A stretch of 64,000 nt of DNA from Marsupella aquatica (taxonomy: Eukaryota; Marchantiophyta), in assembly GCA_973895155.1 (NCBI GenBank), contig OZ316892.1:27714001-27778000 (forward strand). The letters are read 5' to 3'. A program made the position numbers and the translations under genes. Under the pieces are notes generated by a model, which did not search any database, had not been told where the DNA came from, and saw only the letters and a list, made by a program, of their open reading frames with translations. Each line of letters starts with the position of its first letter. The first letter of the stretch is position 1. Shown here in pieces: positions 1 through 12,882 of the stretch.

Positions 1-1
1 A

Positions 2-352
2 GTGATGAAAATTGCTGAAAGTGATGAGGTCGGAAGTGGGCCTCTCCAAATAGCGTTCAAACCCGCGGTACCCGTGGAACGCTCGGTAGAAGGGTCCTCC
101 AAGCGCAGATGTGTTACCCGGACCGTCGCGGGGTTGACTAGAGCTGCCTTCTGGACGTCAATGACAATGGCAACGTCGGCGGCTTCTGCTGACTCGATGC
201 TGTTCAGTGGCAATGTCCACATTCGTGCATATCTCGTGATCATCCCAACACGTACGTTGAAGAATGTTTTTGGTTACATTCTCGTGGACCGACCTGAGCA
301 TCAACTGCCACTGGCAGCACTCACACTGCGTGAAGATACCTATGTCTGGTAG
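2..352 (+). CDS. ART-like C-terminal exon, subtype I (copy A, 5' cut by window edge)
   Basis: This is the last exon of a WWE/ART-like protein; the upstream exons lie outside the window. The reading frame matches the last exons of copy C (25853-25518) and copy D (31789-31446): the shared blocks are a Val/Ile-Gly-Ser-Gly-Pro-x-Gln-Ile-Ala-Phe-Lys-Pro start, a Phe-Trp-x-Ser-Met block, a Leu-Val-Ile-x-Pro-Thr strand and a terminal His-Gln-Leu-Pro-x-Ala-x-x-Thr strand. That end resembles the last strands of the PARP/ART fold, but the His-Gly-Thr motif seen in subtype II is absent, so catalytic activity is doubtful. Compared with C and D the reading frame shifts at the very end and runs about seven residues further before TAG, which suggests a small deletion. 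It may be a remnant. Confidence 0.5.
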   Translation: MMKIAESDEVGSGPLQIAFKPAVPVERSVEGSSKRRCVTRTVAGLTRAAFWTSMTMATSAASADSMLFSGNVHIRAYLVIIPTRTLKNVFGYILVDRPEHQLPLAALTLREDTYVW

Positions 353-2529
353 AAGTCCTATGGCGGCAATCTAGATAGACTAGTACGCCGTGTTTTGGAT
401 CATATACATGATGAAAACGGTAGCTAAACTTACGCAGGGGTCTCTCTTCTGAACTCTCACAACTACCAGACCCCTAATCGGTTTCGTGCTTTTTGAAATG
501 TAAAAAGCCGCTGGAAGAAGGGTTTGATAAGCGTTTCCTATGCCTCGACTACATCTCGCTGCCAGATTGTGTTCAGAAGAAAGCGGATGTACGTAGGGAA
601 TTTTGCAATGAACTCAGCCTTTGTTCATGTAAGTCTTTCTGATTGAATTATATGAGACACAATGTGGATCTTGTTTCAATGATTTTGGATAATCTCAAAT
701 ATCTTTTGAATGCATCACGTCTAAATACATACAGCGATTGAAGACGTCGTTTGGACGGTTGGACTGAGTCCAGTCCTAAGATAATTTCGTTTGTTATTCT
801 GAAGAGTTCCCTCGATTCCTTACTTTCGGCGACCTCAGCTACTCGGTTTTACTCAGAAAGCAAGCTAGTATCTCTTTGCGTTAGGAATTGAGAGTCATCT
901 TTTGTGAAGGCCGCTGTCAGTCCTCTATCAGCTACTGCGCGCTGGCTGTCGTTTCTCTCAGGATAGCGAGTACCTTTTGTGTTATTTGGAGGGTCCTTGA
1001 ATGAAGGTTACTCATGAGTGGTCTACTTGTGCTTCTATCATGGTGATGAAGCTATTTCTCACGGTGACAAAGCCATTTCTAGGCAATTTGCTTGGAACCG
1101 TACGTTGGCTGTTTCCGGTTTTTGGCTTGCGCTCGTTTCTTTGGACTAAGTTCTGTACCTGGGGTATTCACATGTGGCGTGACCATATTTCCTAAGCTGC
1201 AATAAAGTGGCGTTTGGCGCTTGGAACAGCTTATCTCAACCAGGTTTACCCAGGAAAAATGCGAATGCCAGTTTGACGGCACTTTATTAATTAAGATAGT
1301 CGAACAAGTTTGATGTATAAGAAGGCCATTGGAGCTCCGAGACAATCACAGTAATTTAGTCCTCCCCTGTGCAAACCCATCCGCCTTATCTAATATCTCC
1401 AGGCCGTTACAATGATTGTTTGCTTCAATTTCTGGAGCCCGTAAAACCTCAGTCCCTAGACTCGCAGTGCATCCCTCCATTTTCTCTGGGCCCGGAACTG
1501 TGGGGCTTGCCCTCTTGAAAGCTACAAATTAAGTTTTGTTCGCTCGCTACGAGTCACAGAACTGATAGAAACCCAAGATTTTCATGCTGCACAAAGTGTA
1601 CTTGGGTATTAATGATCCACCCTCTCTCACTGTTGTGTGTACTACGTGAGATAAAATTCACCCTTCAGTTGACAGTGCGATGACTTTCGAATCACGGCGC
1701 AGTAGATGTGATCAAGACAGTTCGGCCGGGCAGGTGTGACTCTTGAGAATATTAACTCAATAGTAGGAAAGTTATACCATGTTACATTTTGGGTTTGAAG
1801 CAAAGACTAAGAGAAATGCAGAATCTCCTGAAGGACCTGACAGGAACACTCCTTTATTATTTTTCTCATGAGAGTGAGAGAAATGAGTTTAAACAATGTG
1901 CACATTTGTGGTGCTAAGTTCCCCTCCTGGTTTATTTTAAAAAATTTATGGTTTTAATTGAGTTTATTATCACTACCTAGAAGCAAATGAAAATCTGTAC
2001 TGTATGATGTGCATAACTCTTTAGTACCCTTTGTACTTACTTGGTCATAATGTGCTTTTCTCTGCATGTGTACTCCCTCTTGATTAACAAATATTAATTT
2101 CTTGGCATATATTTTACATGTACCTATTTCTTTTATCATAAAAGAAATCAAATGGATTACATATAAAAAAAAGGCATGTTCATCCTGGAATATGCTATAT
2201 AGACATTCCTAAGAGTTTTGGGGATGACTATAACTCAGATTTTAAGACCAGTCACATTTATGCAACATAATGGGTAAATGACTAATTATGCAGGCAATTA
2301 AAGACTATGAGGTAGGTAGCTTATGAAGACTAAATAGGCCATGTGTTCTTTATTAGATTCTTCTCAGCCCGGGGGAGGGGTACCACTGCTAGCTGGGGGA
2401 CAATAGTTGAATTAATAGTTCAACTGAGACATTGAATCTTTTAATGGGCAATTTTTAATTTAATTAATTTACACCCCTTCAAAGAATCAAGTTGTGTATA
2501 AATCCAAATTAACACAATTCAACCAGGTT
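353..2529. other. No recognisable gene
   Basis: AT-moderate spacer downstream of copy A. Only short ORFs without recognisable motifs are present (for example 1001-1195). I see no RNA gene and no strong repeat here. Confidence 0.5.
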
Positions 2530-3012
2530 GATGCTTTGTAGACACAGGCTGGTACTAGTTTGTAGAAGGGACTAGATGCTTTGGAGACACAGGCTGGTAC
2601 CGGTTTGTAGAAGCCCTTAGGGACTCGTGTATGCTAATAGGGACAAAACGCAAAACGTCTTAAGAATGCCTGGGAGAGGCTGCAGGGTAGGTACGCTACT
2701 AGTCTTAAGAAGTCTTAAGAATGCCTGGGAGAGACTGCAGGGTAGGTACGATAGCAGTCTTAAGAATGCCTGAGTGGGAGAGGCTGCAGGGTAGGTACTA
2801 TAGCATTTGGTCACGCATTTGGTAGTAATCGCGATCTTAAGAATGCCTGAGTGGGAGAGGCTGCAGGGTAGGTACTATAGCATTTGGTCATGCATTTGGT
2901 AGTAATCGCGATCTTAAGAATGCCTGGGAGAGGCTAGCATTGCTCCCACACATTTGGTTAGTAATCATGATCTTAAGTATGCCTGGGAGAGGCTGGGTAC
3001 GTAGCTAGGTAT
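2530..3012. repeat. Two adjoining minisatellites
   Basis: The first part (about 2530-2616) holds two copies of a 46-bp unit around GATGCTTTGTAGACACAGGC. The second part (about 2655-3010) holds six diverged copies of a unit starting CTTAAGAATGCCTGGGAGAG, with starts near 2659, 2714, 2759, 2835, 2912 and 2972, so the period varies from 45 to 77 bp. The longer units also contain CATTTGGTAGTAATCGCGAT. ORFs crossing it are by-products of the repeat. Confidence 0.9.
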
Positions 3013-3725
3013 TCGTAGTAATCCTGGGGATTGACTGACATCACAGCACCCATCAACTAGCTAGACTGCACTGGCCGTAGGCTAGGAGTCCTTGAGGGTG
3101 GGAAGGAATTCAACTTTCCCACTGACACCCTTATTAGGTTGTTCCATGGAGCACCAAAACAGGTTTTGAATCTTGGAGGGACAGTGCATGGGGAGTGTCA
3201 GATTTGAGCGCTATTCATAATCAAACTGGTTTGAAATTATTGGAGCACAAGTTTTGAATGGGGGAGCTCAAAAGGTTTGAATCTAATCTTCTATATGTGA
3301 GCTTCTTCGATGGCCTGAGCACAGTATTTGAACGGGGAAGGCTGAGGCTTGAAGCATGTCTTGTTTGCTTGAGCTTTGGTGTGATTTTGTTGTGCCTCAC
3401 TTAGCTAGGGTTTTGTGGCATTCAGTGTGCCTGCTTTGTCTCTTGAGCGGTGTTTGTCATCTCGATCCTCCTTCCATGTACAGAGTAAGTTGGTTCAAGC
3501 CATGAGTATACACATTACTCCTCTCTCAATCTTAGGTTACTTGCGCTTTGACTGATCGGCAAATATAATGGTCTTGTGATCCCGCTTGTGATGTGCGGTT
3601 GTGTAAACTATTTTGCATTGAAAATAGATCGATAGGTAGTGATTTTAAGGATTTGTCATTTTAGGGATTTGTGATTGTTTATCCGTCAGGTGAACTAAAA
3701 TTTATATTGTATTTTGTAGTCAATC

Positions 3726-3821
3726 TTGGAGGCTTCTCATAAGGCCCTGGACTCTCTCTCGGGACTCTTTGAGCTCCAGATTGAGACTATCTTTAGGCTT
3801 TCTCCACACTCTCCAGATAGG

Positions 3822-3868
<47 letters not shown>

Positions 3869-4054
3869 TTCAGGCTCTCTCCAAATTGGGATTCTCTCCA
3901 AAGTCTCTCCAGATCTCCTCTCCATACTCTCTCCAGGTCGTGCTATCTCCGGACTCTCTCCAGGTTAGGATATATTCTCTCCAAAATTTCTTCAGATCTG
4001 GATTTTCTCCACACTCTAGCTCTCCCAACTTACAGACTGGATTCCATGTATTGA
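3726..4054. repeat. CT microsatellite inside CTCTCC-rich simple sequence
   Basis: A perfect (CT)20 tract covers 3826-3865. The flanks from about 3740 to 4030 are made of drifting CTCTCCAGA / CTCTCCAAA words. The open frames on both strands are a consequence of this composition and are not genes. Confidence 0.9.
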
Positions 4055-4191
4055 ATACTAAACTTCAGTGTATCTTGTGACCCTCTACCGGGCCCTCTAC
4101 ATTTCATATCAGCGCACTCACTGGTTCATACCAAGAATTTGTGTAAATTAAAATGCAATAGATTGATGGACACGTATGGTGCCATAACCTC

Positions 4192-5500
4192 ATGCAAGAC
4201 TTTTTTTGCAGGGGCCAGGGAAGTATAGAGATCATGGATTCTTTCAGAGGTGTCAAAGATCTTGACCCTTTGCAACTCAGCAAATTTTTGTCCGACAAAA
4301 GATTTGCTGATGAGGGCCAGGCAACTCAGTTTGTTTTACACGATATAGATGGGGAAGTTCTCTTAGGGATGTTTGCCAAATAGCTTATCTTGGTCTTGGG
4401 TTATACATTCGATAAAGCTACCCGTCTTGTGAATTGGTGATGCGGGTGTTGATGAGACTGGTAATGCATGCTCCCCTTACTAAGAGTGGAAGAGTAACAA
4501 TGGTCTCTGAGAAGGTTCTTGAGAAAACACCTATTGTTGTTGCTATGCCAAGTGCTATGCAAAATTCCTCTACGCAAAATCCCAGTTCCTTTGTGCAAAA
4601 TCCCTGTTTGAGTAAGGTGAGTCAAAAATTGTGCAAGGGTAAATATTTATTCACAATGCCACCTGATCCAGTGACCGATGTGAGTGACCTTTATGCTTGA
4701 ATATTTGCCAAACAACCAGCCATTGAATACTCAAACATGTGGGGCAAAGGCTACCTTGAGAGTTATCACAGTAGAGCACATGCTGCACACAATAGGAATA
4801 TATAGTGACAGAGGATGAGAGGAGTCTTTCTAGATCTTTACAATCCTATTGTGGTTAAGGCATGGACATCCAACTTCAAGATGGATTTAAGCAATTGTAC
4901 AAGGATACTTTGGACTTTAATATACAAGGACACGCCTCATCTGGAAGAGTTGGTCTTGATTATTGAGGGCGTAAGTGTCCATCTAACCTGGGCTGCAGAG
5001 GATATAATGAGAGGGTGGTTCTTAGATCATAAGAAGCATCATTCCTGCAAATGGCTTCAACAGACCCGTCAACAGATTGCTAACCTTGAACTTGAGAAGC
5101 AAGAATTTCTTGGGTCACTTTCACTAACATAGTGCACAAATTTCACTAGGGAAAACTTTAACCTAGGGGCTCGGGGGCCTCAATCCAAGGGGTGTCCCAT
5201 ATCACCCTATAACTTAAGTCAATAAACACCCTAAAACTTCAGTCAATAAAATTTCTCCAGAAATATCCAAGACAGAACTCATTGGAGGTGATAGCGCGCC
5301 CAAGCTTGTATGGGTCACAAACATCCATTCAAGAATATGTACAATTATTCTTGGAGGAGAGAGCCAAGTCTACACAGGAGTCGACAATGATTCTGACCTC
5401 GGATTCTGACACATTCCGGAAGGGGGTCAGAGTATTTTGGAGCATCCAGTACCAGAGCATTTGTCACCACAGAAAAAATGCTACAAGAAAACCCCATTGA
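4192..5500 (+). other. Unidentified coding-like fragments
   Basis: Three plus-strand open stretches (4192-4383, 4434-4700, 4815-5132) and a fourth at 5282-5500 have coding-like composition but no domain that I recognise. They are separated by stops and do not form one frame. Remnants of an old mobile element are possible; a search of a transposon protein library would decide. Confidence 0.25.
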
Positions 5501-7152
5501 TTGCGGGCTTAGTAGATAGCAAATTACACATGAGACTTAAGGTGATCACTGTTTTTCCTTAGTTTGTCTACAATGGATCTATTGCCTATTGATTCTCCAA
5601 TTAATTCCAATGTTTTTTACTCTTTTTAATTCAAGGTTTTGTTAACAGGTTGTACGTGATCTACATGTCATGCTTGGGCTCACTCGTTGCATAGCCCAAC
5701 CTGTGCTTTCCAGTACTAGCATAGATGCACACTCTCCTAATCACTCCATGACCAGCACGTAGACGGATGACTCTATCAAACTAAAGCACCCAAAGAAACC
5801 TATTGAAGACTTCTATGACTTACCAACTTCCAATGGCCCTGTAGCAACAAGATCGAAATTAACTGCCCAAGAATGCTGCCTTGCCTTAGCCAAAACTGAC
5901 TACATTTCACCGACCCTGTGTCTGTTGGCTTGAAACTACAAAACCATATAATTCAGGCTTCTATATATTTGCTGACTTTGCAGGCCGGTTAACCCCTTTC
6001 TATTTATTATGAGCTTGATCGTGGCAGTTGGCTGTTTACGAAAGATTAATACTTGGCAATTGGCATGATGAGATACGCATTTGATCCTGCTCTTATGACG
6101 AGTAACAAGGTGTGTGTCTAGCTTCCGTCAATGTCTACAGTTCATTGTATGAGTAACTATTGTTTGAAAGCAAGCTAGTAGATATATAATATGGAGGGCT
6201 TGAACAAGTTTGACCGTATAGCATGCCTTGGGTTTACATCCAGTGGACTGTAGATACAATTGATGACAATATGGATGGCTTCATTAGCTCTTAGTAGATG
6301 ATCACTGAAGTGCTAAGACGAGAATTGTTCAGGTTGTAGTTGGGGATTTGGTTAGGACTTTACCTTTCGTTACCTCATGAATGCAACAGGCAAACGGAAG
6401 AGCTTACTTAGATTTAAAAGTATATATTTGTTCAAGAGCTCTGTGAGACAATGTCTTCCCCCAGACGTTTGCTGCCCAGTAAGAGTCCGGAGAGGCTGCT
6501 ACTAGCTTCCTACCAATCCATTGCTCTTGTGTCACCGGCTTTTTGTTGATTGTACTTGACTGAGGTGGACAGATTGGAGTGTATGACAGGGTTGGTTTTC
6601 TTCATTATAAATTGCCCAGCAGTGAGAAGTAGAATCACATCATGATAGGGATAATCAAAGGTGAATTAAAGAGTATAATTACCCTCTGGTTTGTCTATAT
6701 AGTATTACTATGTTGTAAGTGGAACATAGAGTTGGATACTTTTTGATATCATCTTAGTAACTAATCCCATCTAAGCCTTTTATTTGACCAAGAGACTGTT
6801 GATTTGTACATGACCAACCTCAGACCTACTTGCTCATGTTTATTTATTCTCTAGCTTCCTTTGTATCGAGCATTCATAGGTCACACATGATGTTCTTGAA
6901 TTGTCCCATAGCACAAATCGGTTCTGGTCTAGTTTAAATTTGTTAGGTTAATTGATTGATTCTTCCTTCCTGGCTTCCTTTTCAATATGAGTAAGGAGAT
7001 AATTGTTTCCTTTGTGTTGATCTGCTGTCAGGCGAGGTTATGAATAGATATGCAACTGAAGGACTATGTGAATATGTGATTTCTTCTTGTCCACATGTTG
7101 CTTCTAGAAGATCTGTATTGCTAAATTTCTAGTGTTGTTCTTTTGAGTGCAG
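5501..7152. other. No recognisable gene
   Basis: AT-rich spacer without a supported ORF, repeat or RNA gene. Confidence 0.45.
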
Positions 7153-7155
7153 CAG

Positions 7156-7287
7156 TTGAAAGTGATCCAGCCAGTTGACAAAACTGGGAAATTCCGCGAC
7201 AAAGTGACAGAAGAGGCTGCACCTATCAAGCTGCTGTCCACAGTGGAGCAGCTGATACATGACCTAGGCAGAAAAAGCAGGTTATAA
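7156..7287 (+). pseudogene. Possible isoleucyl-tRNA synthetase exon fragment
   Basis: A short open stretch after a TGCAG acceptor-like site reads Pro-Val-Asp-Lys-Thr-Gly-Lys-Phe-Arg-Asp-Lys-Val-Thr and later Glu-Gln-Leu-Ile-x-Asp-Leu-Gly-Arg-Lys-Ser-Arg-Leu before TAA. The PVD-x-x-G-x-F-x-x-x-V-T pattern resembles the region of cytosolic isoleucyl-tRNA synthetase that in intact enzymes is followed by a conserved aromatic-rich segment, which is missing here. No neighbouring exon was found. It is either a relic exon or chance similarity. Confidence 0.22.
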
Positions 7288-7473
7288 GCTTGTTGGTATT
7301 GTCTCAGTAGGAGATCTAGCTACAACACATAAGCGAGGATAATCGAGAACGGCAACAATCATGACCAGGACAAATAATCGAGAGCTCTCCCTATACAGAC
7401 AAAAGCACCTACAATATTCTGTAAGCAAGGAAGATGGTACTGGCGGGCAGCTAGAAGCCATGTAGATGATAAA

Positions 7474-7955
7474 GATGGGCAATCATAATTATAACCAGAC
7501 AGTTAGCTATAAGACAAATATGGGACTGCTGCATGTGAATAAAAGCCCACAGACGGGCCGGGAGACATCGACATCCACATTATAAAATTGTCCTCCTAGA
7601 TTGTCTGTTGAACACTGAGCTGGACAGATGCGTGAATACTCTCTCCCAGTCTCCCTCCATATGACTATATATAGGATTTTATTAAAATATAACATGGGCA
7701 ATCATAACCACATAGTTAGCTAGAAGACAAATAGTGGACTCCTGCATGCGAATAAAAGCCCTCGAGTACAGGGCGTGAATACTCTATCCCTCCATATGAA
7801 TATATATAGGATTTCATTAAAATATAACATGGGCAATCATAACCACAAAGTTAGCTAGAAGACAAATAGTGGACTCCTGCATGCGAATAAAAGCCCCCGA
7901 GTACAAGGCGTGAATACTCTATCCCTCCACATGAATATATGTTTTCATTAAAATT
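7474..7955. repeat. Three-copy tandem repeat, about 135 bp
   Basis: The segment starting ATGGGCAATCATAA appears at 7475, 7694 and 7829. Copies two and three are 135 bp apart and nearly identical (shared words TTAGCTAGAAGACAAATAGT and GACTCCTGCATGCGAATAAA). Copy one is more diverged and has about 80 bp of extra sequence. Confidence 0.85.
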
Positions 7956-9262
7956 ATACAATATGAGATATATGTAAAGCATCCGCTCATCTGTACCCTG
8001 ACTCGACATCGCTTTGGCCTGGCCAAACAGTTTCTTGGTAGAACTTTCTAAATATTTTAAAAGAGTATGTCCTATAGCCAAATATTTAAGCCCCAAATTC
8101 TGCGGGTGAAAATATTGACAAGCATCAACCTTGGGGTAAAGAGGGCAAATGATTTTCCAAGGCAAGGAGAGAAATTTTCTGCAAACTATCTGAAATCGAT
8201 CTTGGAATAAATTGGAAAGAATCCACTAAGTTAACAATCCTGGTAAAACAGTCTACAGAGCTACGCTTGCTTTCAAACTAGACCAAAGTGGGGCATTGGT
8301 AGTAGGCCAGCTCATTCAATCAGGGAATTTGGATTCCCACGATTGAGAGCCCTGTTGAGAGCAAGTAACATGACTTCCCTTTCTCTGCTAGCTTGTACGT
8401 GCAAGTAGTCTTCCTCCAAAGTACTACGATGGGTTGGCTAGGTTGGCTAGGCAGTTCCATCAGGAAGCAAACAAAGCGGACAATATTGAATCTGACATTT
8501 TGGAGGGAGTTTGGAGATCGATCTTGCCTCTTGGGACTCTTGTTCTTACCTAGCTCATTGGACCCTGAAGTGTCGCTTTGAATCTTCAACTCTTCTCACA
8601 ACCCCTTGTCGTTCTGTGTCAACACCTTGCAATGGGGCTTAACTCTTCACTAGAGTTAAATCTACCACTATTGCCCCTTCTTATCGTTGTCTGGGTTCCT
8701 AGGATGGGCGAATAGCAGGACAGTAGGTCACTTTCCCTTAATCTCTCTCTTCTTCTTCACTCACACACCAAACTGGGTAATTTTACTTCCACCATTGGAA
8801 AGATAACCTTGAAGGGTGGTTATCACTCCCCTGCTCTCCCACTGGAAAACACTCCCAACACCCCACTCCCGATCTCAACACGGTCAGTGGACACCCACAA
8901 GCTGTCCCCGCAGACTCCTTACATAACCGTCACCCAAGAGAGTACCCTGTTTCCTTCACAAAGGACTGCAAGATTACCACTTGCTATATCCCAACAAGAC
9001 AAGTGCTGACCCTGCTCTCATCCTCAAGCTTCAAGCTTCACCTCTCCGGTATCAAATCACACCTGAGTCCACATACATGCTCACTGGTTCGACATCTCAC
9101 TAGACAGCTGCTTCAAGACTGAGGGTTACACGCAAGTCTTTACTAGAGAGAATAGAAACAGGTTCAGATCACAACACCTCCCTTGACCTTCTCCTTGCTG
9201 CCTACCTAGTGGACTAGTTCACTGCTCCCCCCTTCCTAGTGCCTTAAGCTCATGCTGCTGCT
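7956..9262. other. No recognisable gene
   Basis: Spacer with short ORFs on both strands and no domain. A short duplication GGTTGGCTA occurs at about 8432-8450. Confidence 0.45.
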
Positions 9263-9270
9263 CTCCAAGG

Positions 9271-9555
9271 CTTGGGGGGTTGACTATCAAAAATCTTAGG
9301 AACCACGTGCGATCCAAAATAAGTATTTTTGGCAGATTTTAACTAAATTTTTTAAAAGCGTAGGAGGCAAAAGAAGGTATTATAAACTCATGTTTATAGA
9401 ATATTCTTTAATATATCTTTTATAAAGTAAAATAGGTTATTAATATTGAAAATAGAGAATATTCTTGGAATATTTTCTTTATAAAATAGGTCTATTTATA
9501 TTAGGCTAGGATCGCACGTGGTACCCCAAAATATACACTTAGTTAACCCCCCGAG
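9271..9555. mobile_element. hAT-type MITE, copy 1
   Basis: A 285-bp non-coding element. Its ends are imperfect terminal inverted repeats (CTTGGGGGGTTGACTA at the left, reverse complement CTCGGGGGGTTAACTA at the right), and a second inverted block CCACGTGCGATCC lies about 30 bp inside each end. It is flanked by the 8-bp direct repeat CTCCAAGG (9263-9270 and 9556-9563). An 8-bp target duplication is typical of the hAT superfamily. The interior is very AT-rich with AGAATATTCT-like words. The reverse-complement copy is at 50423-50709. Confidence 0.9.
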
Positions 9556-9563
9556 CTCCAAGG

Positions 9564-12495
9564 AAGAGCCCAGCCCCCAAGCTCCCAACCTCTAAGAAAG
9601 TGGACAGCTGAACAAGTGAGGAGACAGCCCCCTGCTTCTCCTCTTTATTTTCACACCTCAGGGCTCCAAACCAAACCCACGCCAAACCAAACCAAGCCTA
9701 AGGTGCTAACTCAGGTTAGTAGTTACGGCAAACTTACTACTTTCTTGCTAAAGTTTAACCCGGGTTGAATCTCTATTTTACCGGAGGTTAACTTAACTAC
9801 AACCAGTACTCAGGTTTCCACACAAGACCTGAACAGCGGCAACCTCTCGGCGAGACGAGTAACCAGGGGACCCCCTTCGGTAACTCTTACAACTAACTGT
9901 GCGAGTTGTAAACTACTGGAACACAATATTTCTCACGGTAACAACCCCAAGTTCGGCCTACAACTGAGGGTTAATACGTCACTGAGTTTCGGGTTTTGCC
10001 ACTGAGACTCGGGTTACCACAGAAGTACAGGTAAGCTTTTACACAATTGTAAACTTATCCGAATAGTACAACTACCGCTTGAGTTGGTTCCAACTAGAAT
10101 GCTGGCATTAGCAGTTATTCTATGGCTACTGTGCGAGTGCAAGGCCGAGCTATCTAGCAACAACTCAACGTATACCAGCACCCCTCAAGTGTTGGGCTTC
10201 ATAATAGCCCGACAACTTATTACAAATAGTGGTTTTCAAGCCTTCATGAAAACTCCTTAGCATATCCTATTGGGATAAAAAATGGTTTCCCAGGCCTCCA
10301 TGAAGTCGAGGCACCCCTGCTGGGCCCTCCCCTGGTCTCCCTGGTCCCCCTGCTGGCCGAGACCCGGCCTCAAAGTCCTTCAAACGGCTCAGAACCGATG
10401 CTGCCAAAGCTTAAGTAGAGTTGCTACGAACTCCTTAAACGAAGAGCTAAGAACGCTCCCTTGGTATCCCGAATGAAGTCCCTAGCAAACAGCAGGTAAC
10501 GAGTTCAAGCCCAGTCGCCGACAGCCAACTACTAGATAAGTTTTGGCAAAGATCACCACCTTTTCCTCTTTTCGCAAAGACTACTCGCGAACGGGCTCGC
10601 GAAATGCAATTTGTTTTCTCCTCCCTTCACAAGTCGCGAGCAACGGCGAAGTGCTGCTGCTTCATGCTCTTCCTGGAAGCTACTCCATAGCTCATAAATC
10701 AGCAAGCTCACCTCCGCAACATTGACTTCTATCAGCCTAGCTCCCAAGCTCTACTTCTCCATAGCTACTCAGCAGCACGAAGCTGCTCCAACAGCTTATT
10801 GAGAAGCTTGTAGCAGTATGCTCTATCCACAATTCTCAGCATAGAAGCAACGTAGCTTCTCTTATTCAGCAGCAACCTTACTTAGCCAGCTCTATTTGAT
10901 TTCCTTCAGCAGCACTAAGCTGCAATGAGTCAGCTTTATCTCGCAGTGTAGCTTTTCAGCCAATCTTAGCTGCTGCAGCGGCTCTCCATAGCTTAGCAGC
11001 AAAGAGCTCAGTAGTAATTTCTTGATTAGAGCTTCTCCTATCAGAGCTTCAACTAATCAGCAGCATGAAGCTCCAGCATCGAGCTTCTCATAGCACTAAA
11101 CTATCCTCAGCATCAGGGCAACATTCAATCTTCCAATAGCTTTGAGCCAGCAGTAAGGTTGCTTCCAGTCCGTAGCAGCAAGTCCAAGACAGCAGCTTCA
11201 AGTTCAAGTAGCAGGATCAAATTTTCTTCAGCAGCATCAAGCTTTAGTGAAGTAGGACCAGGACTTCTCAATAGTGCAGCAGCCATAACGAGTTCAATGG
11301 CAGCACAACACCACTCTCTTCAGCAGCGAGTTCCCCAACAGCGGACTCCAACAATACAAAGCTTCAGGCAATTACCAACAATTTCTCCATTAGCAACCAA
11401 GCTTCAATTGCAGCGGCACGAAATTGAATCTTTTGCCACCACTAGATTGCCCGGGGGATGAGATTTTCTTATCCCAAGAGTTCCTTCCAACACCACAGAG
11501 TTTCTCCCGGTAGCTCAATTCAATTCATGCCTTACCTTCAGGCAATTTCTGTGGTTCCACCGCTTCTCCCGAGTCAATTCACATTGTCCTTATAGAAGGA
11601 TGTTCGTTTCCCTTAATTACACCCTTGAATTTCTGCCTGATTGTTGCTGCTCCTTCCTTGGCTTCTACGTAGATTGTCCCTGCATTTTGTATCCTTATGA
11701 GAAGGACTCCCATGATGACACCGGGCTCCTAGACAAACTTCCGTAGCACTACTTGCTTTGTACTCAGAACTCGCCCCTACTTCTATGGTATCCCGTCTTA
11801 AGTGTACTTATAACAAAGCTCCAGTTTCATAAATCTCCAGCATTGTGCCCTGCCCTCCGTTTTGTCTGAAATTTTTCCAGTGTGTCCCTTGAACCTAAGA
11901 CTATGTACTTACTAGATTTCCAGGTCTAACTCTATTTGGAGACTTTTCTATAATTCTGCAGAGTAGACCATTTGTTACTTTCTACTTTTACTTCTTGAGA
12001 TTTCCTAACCTATCCTAATTCAACTAGACTTTAACTAAGACCTTCCTAACTATCCCTACTTAATCTCCTTGACCCATTGTGCATCAGTTTACTTACTTTA
12101 ACCTTACGTCTACTTCTAACTGGGGTTACTTCTAACTATAGTTAGTCCATTTTTAACTTTAGTTAAAACTACTACCTAATTTGGCATCCGACATTCTAAG
12201 TCTTCAACTCTTGTTACAACATTCCCCTGCAACATTCCCCTGCATTCAAGAAATCAAAATTTTCCACTCTTACTTTGAATGATTGTTGAAGGTTGGGGGG
12301 AGATTCAAAGCTGGGAAGCTCCACGTCTTCTAAGATGCTTCCATATTTTCCTTTGTTGTGACATGTTAGTATATATTACGAGCTCTCAAGCACGCAAAAA
12401 GCAATGCAGAACTTAGATCATTCCATTTTCAAGATAGGAACTTGGAGATTTCATCAGCTGTGGAAGTGCTCGCAATCTTAGTACGCACAATTAAG
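9564..12495. other. Low-complexity spacer, AGC/GCT-rich
   Basis: From about 10640 to 11450 the sequence is dominated by AGCAGC, AGCTTC and GCTTCTC words; the open frame 11159-11461 is serine/alanine-rich by composition. Around 9700-9800 and 12120-12180 there are clusters of TTAACT/AGTTAA words. No gene or repeat family was identified. It could be an old LTR element without surviving coding sequence. Confidence 0.4.
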
Positions 12496-12499
12496 AGGG

Positions 12500-12882
12500 T
12501 AGAACTGCACACTCATAGTGAGTTGTGTATTTGTCACATTTTGATCAGCTTAGGTAGTTGGGCTCGATCAGGACCGGACTTCATTGTGTGAAGCCTGTAC
12601 TCTTGTGTATGTCATTTGGTAAGGTCTCTCAAACTCGGTCTGTGCTTTGCACTTGCTGCCAAAGATCACTCGGTTTTCAGTCCTTAGAGGTTAGAACTGT
12701 GCACCCACACTGAGCTGTGTATTTTGTCACGTTTCAGGCTGGGCTTGGACTCGAACCGGACTTCATTGCTTGCTGGATATACTCTTGTGTGTCATTTGGT
12801 AAGGTCTCTCGAACTCTATGCTTTGCACCTGCTGCCCGGGCTGCTGCCAAAGATCATTTGGGTTTTCAGTCCTTAGAGGGTT
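12500..12882. repeat. Tandem duplication, about 191 bp unit
   Basis: Two diverged head-to-tail copies, 12500-12690 and 12691-12882. Shared blocks include TAGAACTG-GCAC, GACCGGACTTCATTG, GTCATTTGGTAAGGTCTCTC, TGCCAAAGATCA and TTTTCAGTCCTTAGAGG. They lie just left of the DNA transposon, and I cannot tell whether they belong to it. Confidence 0.85.

Noticed and set aside
3726-4080. Ser/Leu- and Arg/Glu-repeat ORFs
   Set aside because: They are translations of the (CT)20 tract and CTCTCC-rich flanks.
11159-11461. Ser/Ala-rich ORF of 100 codons
   Set aside because: It lies in AGC/GCT-rich low-complexity DNA and lacks any motif or splice context.
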